This document shows, piece after piece, positions 60,159 through 64,000 of a DNA stretch of 64,000 bases. The DNA lies in the NCBI RefSeq assembly GCF_002866025.1, contig NZ_LNDE01000002.1:124001-188000 (forward strand), read 5' to 3'. Position 1 is the first letter of the stretch; every line of letters starts with the position of its first letter. The notes under the pieces were generated by a model. It did not search any database. It worked only from the letters and a program-made list of their open reading frames with translations, and was not told the DNA's origin. The position numbers were made by a program, and so were the translations under genes. The DNA is from Thermotoga sp. KOL6 (GTDB lineage: Bacteria > Thermotogota > Thermotogae > Thermotogales > Thermotogaceae).

Positions 60159-61682
60159 TCACCACGCCTCTCCTGCAGGTTTTATACCGAGAAGTTTCAA
60201 TTCGTATTCGTGGAGTCCGATACCTCTGAGAGCTTCTCTGTTGCCTCTGAGAGACTCAATAGCGTTTATTCCCATACCACCTAAAATTTCTTTTATTTCA
60301 TGTGCCCAAGCTCTCAGCAAATTTGCTGCCCTTCTTGCACCTATCTCTGGATTTAGCCTCTTCGTAAGTTTGGGATCTTGTGTTGCGATTCCCCAATTAC
60401 ATTTCCCCAGATAACATGTTTGGCAAAGGTGACAACCGAGAGCTACCAAAGCAGCCGTACCAATGTAAACCGCATCCGCTCCAAGAGCAATCGCTTTTAT
60501 GACATCTGCGCTGTTTCTTATTCCTCCTGCAACGACAATAGAAGCCATGTGTCTGATACCCTCTTCTCTCAATCTCTGATCTACAACGGCTATGGCGAAC
60601 TCTATAGGTATTCCAACATGGTCTCTCGTTATCTTGGGAGCAGCTCCTGTTCCACCACGGATACCGTCTATGACTATATAATCCGCCCCCGCTCTAACCA
60701 TACCAGCAGCTATCGGAGCAACGTTGTGGACGGCGGCTATTTTGACGCCAACTGGTTTTTCGTACCTTGTTGCTTCTTTTATGGCGTATATGAGTTGTCT
60801 CAAATCCTCTATGGAGTAAATATCGTGATGAGGAGCAGGAGACAGCGCGTCTGTTCCAACAGGTATCATCCTGGTTTCCGAGATAGGTTCTGTGACTTTC
60901 TCACCTGGAAGATGGCCTCCGATACCCGGTTTTGCTCCTTGCCCGATCTTTATTTCGACAGCGGATCCTGCGTTCAAGTAGTCTGCACTCACACCGAACC
61001 TACCTGAGGCAACTTGTACAATCATGTTGTCTTTGAATTCTCTGAGTTCCTTTGGTAAACCTCCTTCACCTGTGTTGAAAAACGTCCCCACCGTTCTTGC
61101 AGCTCTCGCAAGGGACAAAAGAGCGTTCAAGCTGATGGAACCATAAGACATGGCTGTGAACATCACTGGGACTTCGAGCTTCAGTTGGGGTGCTATTTCT
61201 GTCTTGAGCTTCACGTTACCTTCTTCCTCTTCTTCTATCTCCAATTTCGATTCTTTTCTTCCTATATAGGTTCTGATTTCCATGGGTTCTCTGAGGGGAT
61301 CTATGGAAGGATTGGTCACTTGGCTTGCGTTGAGAACAATTCTGTCAAAATAACTGAAGTATGGTCTGTCGTTTCCCATGCTAGTTAGAAGAACCCCGCC
61401 AGTGTCTGCTTGTTTCATAATTCCTATCAGGTGTTCCGGAGTCCAATGAGCGAGCGGCTTGATGTCAAAGTTATTTCTTTTAATAGTTATCGCTTCAGTT
61501 GGACAGATAGCTTCACAGAAATGACATCCAACACATTTATAGTTTTCTGTATAAACTTTGTTGGCGTTTTCATCGTAATAGTTAGCTCCATAGGAACACA
61601 CTCTAACACATGCGAGACACCTTATACACTTGTAATCGTCACGTTCCACAACGAATTCCGCTGGGACTTTTCTCTTAGCCAT
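60159..61682 (-). CDS. gltB: split glutamate synthase, FMN-binding synthase subunit with N-terminal ferredoxin domain
   Basis: 507 residues. Residues about 15-75 hold two [4Fe-4S] motifs ([26 protein letters not shown]). From about 150 the FMN barrel follows, with [37 protein letters not shown], and the 3Fe-4S ligand loop [20 protein letters not shown]. Converts 2-oxoglutarate and ammonia (from the amidotransferase subunit) to glutamate. Archaeal-type architecture. ATG overlaps the preceding gene by eight bases, SD GGAGGGAGAAA. Confidence 0.93.
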   Translation of the reverse strand: MAKRKVPAEFVVERDDYKCIRCLACVRVCSYGANYYDENANKVYTENYKCVGCHFCEAICPTEAITIKRNNFDIKPLAHWTPEHLIGIMKQADTGGVLLTSMGNDRPYFSYFDRIVLNASQVTNPSIDPLREPMEIRTYIGRKESKLEIEEEEEGNVKLKTEIAPQLKLEVPVMFTAMSYGSISLNALLSLARAARTVGTFFNTGEGGLPKELREFKDNMIVQVASGRFGVSADYLNAGSAVEIKIGQGAKPGIGGHLPGEKVTEPISETRMIPVGTDALSPAPHHDIYSIEDLRQLIYAIKEATRYEKPVGVKIAAVHNVAPIAAGMVRAGADYIVIDGIRGGTGAAPKITRDHVGIPIEFAIAVVDQRLREEGIRHMASIVVAGGIRNSADVIKAIALGADAVYIGTAALVALGCHLCQTCYLGKCNWGIATQDPKLTKRLNPEIGARRAANLLRAWAHEIKEILGGMGINAIESLRGNREALRGIGLHEYELKLLGIKPAGEAW

Positions 61683-62808
61683 TTTCTCCCTCCAATACCA
61701 TCCGAACTTTTTCTTCAGACTTCAGAGTTCCAATTACGGGTTCACCAGCTTTGGGAGTCCAAACTTCATCAGGATTCGGACAAATAATCCTTATAGCGGA
61801 CTCCTCCGAAGCTATGTACAAAAAGTCGTTCTTTGTTGCAGCGACTAAAGGTCTAAGTTTTATCCTGTCGTTTAATCCCATCATCATGTTATTGTTCGCA
61901 ACAATTATGGCAAAAGGCCCGTTGAGAAGAGCTCCTCCATAGTTCATTCTCAATGCAGTGTATAGCTTTTTTTCTTCTTCAGGCATGAGATCTATATCTT
62001 TCCATAAGGGGGCTGCAAGTATTTTGGCGGTAAGTTGAGGACTGTATCCAAATCTCCTCATAAAGAGATCAACAAGGTAAGCAACAACTTCCGTATCCGT
62101 CATGAGGGTACATTTGTAGCCATAAGCCTCTAGGAATCTCCTATTTATGCCGTAAGAAGAAATCTCCCCATTGTGTACAACCGTCCAGTCTAAAATGCCA
62201 AAAGGATGTGCTCCTCCCCACCATCCAACCGTGTTCGTTGGAAACCTGTTGTGTGCAGTCCAAATGTATCCTTTGTACTCGTCTATTCTGTAAAAGTCTC
62301 CTATATCCTCTGGAAAACCGACCCCTTTAAACACTCCCATGTTCTTTCCACTGGACATCACAAAAGCCCCGTTCATTTTTTCGTTTATGAACATAACGGT
62401 GTCAACCACGTAATCTTCTTCTGTTCTGTCCTCAGGAATATCCTTTGGCTTCAAAAAGTATCGCCATAGAATGTGAACTTCTTTGATATGGGGATTTTTT
62501 CTAGTGGGGATAGGTTCACTTTCGATGATTTCGTAATGATCTTTTATGTATTCTTCAGTGTTTTTTTTATCGAGATTGCTATTGTAGAGCATATGAAAAC
62601 AGTAAAAGTCTCTCAGCTCCGGATAAATTCCATAAGCAGCGTAACCCGCACCAAGACCGTTTCCTCTTTCCCTCATGAGTGCCATCGATTCGATTATGAT
62701 GCTGCCGCTGAATCTTTTACCGGATGTGTTCATAATTCCAGATATACCGCACGCAGATGGTACCCTGAAATCCTTATCAGGTAACAAATGCGGGAGGTCA
62801 TAAGGCAA
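61675..62808 (-). CDS. split glutamate synthase, class II glutamine amidotransferase subunit
   Basis: 377 residues. Hydrolyses glutamine to ammonia for the synthase subunit. The Ntn-type Cys lies in [12 protein letters not shown] about 21 residues in, so a short propeptide must be cleaved before Cys. Amidotransferase landmarks: ARGNG-like [59 protein letters not shown]. The TTG at 62808 sits behind AGGAGGTGAATGTC; the longer frame from 62865 has no such site. First gene of the operon. Confidence 0.9.
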   Translation of the reverse strand: MPYDLPHLLPDKDFRVPSACGISGIMNTSGKRFSGSIIIESMALMRERGNGLGAGYAAYGIYPELRDFYCFHMLYNSNLDKKNTEEYIKDHYEIIESEPIPTRKNPHIKEVHILWRYFLKPKDIPEDRTEEDYVVDTVMFINEKMNGAFVMSSGKNMGVFKGVGFPEDIGDFYRIDEYKGYIWTAHNRFPTNTVGWWGGAHPFGILDWTVVHNGEISSYGINRRFLEAYGYKCTLMTDTEVVAYLVDLFMRRFGYSPQLTAKILAAPLWKDIDLMPEEEKKLYTALRMNYGGALLNGPFAIIVANNNMMMGLNDRIKLRPLVAATKNDFLYIASEESAIRIICPNPDEVWTPKAGEPVIGTLKSEEKVRMVLEGENG

Positions 62809-62864
62809 GACATTCACCTCCTGAAGGATGGAAAAAGCATGAATATAAAATCTTGTGTATAACA

Positions 62865-62893
62865 TTTATACCATATCAAATATGTTTGTGCAA
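62865..62893 (-). promoter_or_regulatory. promoter of the glutamate synthase operon
   Basis: Minus strand TTGCAC (62893-62888), 17-base spacer, TATAAA (62870-62865). Expected start about 62858, giving a 50-base leader before the TTG at 62808. Confidence 0.65.
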
Positions 62894-62996
62894 GAAATGT
62901 AGCATAAATTTTTCAATTGAGAAATGTGGGTGGTATTTGTGAAAAACACCTGTAATTATTCAAAATACCGCATAAAAATAAAAACTGTCTATGAAG

Positions 62997-63025
62997 AAAA
63001 AACAAGGGATGCCACTGCATCCCTT
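62997..63025 (-). terminator. terminator of tRNA-Gln
   Basis: Minus strand AAGGGATGC, loop AGTG, GCATCCCTT, then G and TTTTTT. It starts five bases after the tRNA 3' end. Confidence 0.85.
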
Positions 63026-63029
63026 GTAC

Positions 63030-63103
63030 TGGCTGGGAGGGGAGGACTCGAACCTCCACCAGCGGATCCAGAGTCCGCCGTCCTACCGTTAGACGACCTC
63101 CCA
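63030..63103 (-). tRNA. tRNA-Gln (anticodon CTG)
   Basis: 74 bases with encoded CCA. Acceptor stem TGGGAGG/CCTCCCA, D arm GTC/GAC, anticodon stem GCGGA/TCCGC around loop CTCTGGA (anticodon CTG, reading CAG), variable TGGT, T arm GGAGG-TTCGAGT-CCTCC, discriminator G. It is a single-gene transcription unit with its own promoter and terminator. Confidence 0.95.
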
Positions 63104-63118
63104 ACTTTTGCGTGTTAA

Positions 63119-63147
63119 ATTATACCTCAAAAATAACTGCCTTTCAA
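63119..63147 (-). promoter_or_regulatory. promoter of tRNA-Gln
   Basis: Minus strand TTGAAA (63147-63142), 17-base spacer, TATAAT (63124-63119), about 15 bases before the mature 5' end. Confidence 0.82.
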
Positions 63148-63234
63148 GAAAGATAAGGAGCCTTTTCGAAAATACGAATCGAGAACAAGAGAAGCAAGGT
63201 ATGTCGATTTTACACGCTTTTTTTACATTCAAAC

Positions 63235-63243
63235 TGGTAAAAT
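63235..63243 (+). promoter_or_regulatory. extended -10 promoter of drrD
   Basis: TGG-TAAAAT with no clear -35 box, 34 bases before the GTG start of the response regulator. Confidence 0.4.
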
Positions 63244-63276
63244 TCCACTGAGTCAAAATACATGGAGGGGTGAGAG

Positions 63277-63948
63277 GTGAGAATCCTTTTGGTCGAAGAT
63301 GAGCGCGATCTTGCCGACTTAATAGCAGAAGCGTTGAGAAGAGAAATGTTCACAGTTGACGTTTGTTATGATGGAGAAGAAGGAATGTACATGGCTTTGA
63401 ATGAAGTCTTCGATGTTGTAATATTGGACATTATGTTACCTGTCCATGATGGCTGGGAAATACTGAAAGCGATGAGGGAAAAAGGTATCAACACACCTAT
63501 TCTGATGCTGACAGCTCTTTCTGATGTGGAGTATCGTGTGAAGGGTCTCAACATGGGAGCAGATGATTACCTTCCAAAACCCTTTGATCTAAGAGAACTA
63601 ATTGCCAGAGTGAAAGCCCTGATTCGAAGAAAAACAGAGAACAAGAACACAAAGCTTGTTTGCGATGATCTCGTGTTGGATACCATCAGTAAGAAAGCTT
63701 TCAGAGCTGGAAAAGAAATAGATCTCACAAGGAAAGAGTACCAAATCTTGGAATACCTTATGATGAACAAGAACAGGGTAGTTACAAAAGAAGAGCTTCA
63801 AGAACACTTGTGGAGCCTTGAAGATACTTTTTTCTCTGATGTTTTAAGAAGTCATATAAAAAATTTGAGAAAGAAAGTGGACAAAGGATTCAAGAGGAGA
63901 TTAATTCACACTATAAGGGGAATCGGTTATGTCATTCGTGACGAATGA
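63277..63948 (+). CDS. drrD: OmpR/PhoB-family response regulator, DrrD type
   Basis: 223 residues. Receiver domain 1-about 120: acidic pocket EDERD, phosphoacceptor Asp in VVILDIMLP (about 51), Thr in MLTALSD, Lys in YLPKPFD. Winged-helix DNA-binding domain about 125-223 (EIDLTRKEYQILEYLMMNKNRVVTKEEL, DVLRSHIKNLRKKV, IRGIGYVIRDE). It matches T. maritima DrrD as I recall it. GTG start behind GGAGGGGTGAGAG. A sensor kinase gene overlaps its end, so the two form a two-component pair. Confidence 0.93.
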   Translation: MRILLVEDERDLADLIAEALRREMFTVDVCYDGEEGMYMALNEVFDVVILDIMLPVHDGWEILKAMREKGINTPILMLTALSDVEYRVKGLNMGADDYLPKPFDLRELIARVKALIRRKTENKNTKLVCDDLVLDTISKKAFRAGKEIDLTRKEYQILEYLMMNKNRVVTKEELQEHLWSLEDTFFSDVLRSHIKNLRKKVDKGFKRRLIHTIRGIGYVIRDE

Positions 63949-64000
63949 AAAAGAAGCTTTCAAAAAAACACATCTCACCTGGACTGTCATTTTCACCTTT
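63929..64000 (+). CDS. start of the partner sensor histidine kinase (cut by window edge)
   Basis: 24 codons are visible from the ATG at 63929, overlapping drrD by 20 bases. The sequence begins MSFVTNEKEAFKKTHLTW and runs into a hydrophobic stretch (TVIFTF), as expected for the first membrane helix of an OmpR-partner kinase. The catalytic parts lie outside the window, so the assignment rests on position and these residues; a second ATG at 63945 is in another frame. Confidence 0.65.
   Translation, partial: MSFVTNEKEAFKKTHLTWTVIFTF

Noticed and set aside
60378-61007. 209-codon open frame antisense to the FMN subunit gene of glutamate synthase
   Set aside because: No ribosome site or family resemblance; the coding strand is certain.
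62809-62865. Longer start for the glutamine amidotransferase subunit at 62865
   Set aside because: That codon overlaps the promoter -10 box and lacks a ribosome site; TTG 62808 follows AGGAGGTGA.
1-64000. CRISPR arrays, rRNA genes, insertion sequences, prophage or integron features
   Set aside because: No regularly spaced repeats, transposase or integrase motifs, or rRNA-like sequence were found while reading the window.

Overview
The window is a compact, almost gap-free bacterial chromosome segment. It belongs to the hyperthermophilic genus Thermotoga. The evidence is gene content and protein sequence: a 441-residue 4-alpha-glucanotransferase (MgtA type), the DrrD-type response regulator, a class III NrdD of 651 residues, the AroK-AroB fusion, a class I-beta DAHP synthase, a peroxiredoxin-nitroreductase fusion and a split archaeal-type glutamate synthase, in an order I recall from T. 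maritima (about TM0331-TM0400). From memory the proteins diverge enough from T. maritima MSB8 that this is probably another strain or species; I could not run a search. Genes usually start at GGAGGTGA-type ribosome sites, often with GTG or TTG, and overlap by ATGA/TTGA/GTGA junctions.

Layout. 1-6.7 kb (minus): pyrimidine genes pyrC-K-D-F-E, preceded by a YgiQ-like radical SAM gene and the esterase estD, with a 24-codon mini-gene and a Fur-like box at the head. 7.0-9.5 kb (plus): DUF2089 protein, bactofilin/SHOCT-like protein, small membrane protein, MFS transporter. 9.5-13.3 kb (minus): DUF5320 peptide, two ferredoxin-containing Mrp/MinD ATPases, a tandem NifX-like protein and a radical SAM enzyme, under a promoter whose -10 box sits in a 10-1-10 palindrome. 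13.35-20.4 kb (plus): the aromatic amino acid operon (aroF-tyrA-aroA-aroE-aroC-aroKB-aroQ). It is preceded by a 27-codon leader peptide holding Tyr-Tyr-Tyr-Phe-Trp-Phe and a five-segment set of mutually exclusive hairpins, a textbook-looking but unusually wired translational attenuator. I regard this as the most interesting object here.

20.4-36.3 kb: LysE exporter, ilvA, a frameshifted iron alcohol dehydrogenase, a lipid kinase, a glycosyltransferase, MazG, endonuclease IV, RqcH, mgtA, M18 aminopeptidase, endonuclease III, an AIM24 protein, an MFS transporter behind a GTTCGT/ACGAAC operator, a KaiC-like ATPase/HTH gene pair, and argR. 36.3-47.2 kb: RND pump, dnaK-hsp20, PduL-type phosphotransacylase, TauE permease, an ABC-2 exporter (ATPase plus two permeases), and the Prx-nitroreductase fusion.

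47.3-57.7 kb: nrdG-nrdD behind tandem NrdR boxes, a nitroreductase, a second HhH DNA glycosylase that may be leaderless, a redox group (CoA-disulfide reductase-like flavoprotein, AhpD-like protein, Lpd), gpsA, and treT with a ROK regulator. 57.7-64 kb: five genes for a split glutamate synthase, tRNA-Gln(CTG), drrD, and the start of its sensor kinase. No CRISPR array, rRNA gene, insertion sequence or prophage was seen.
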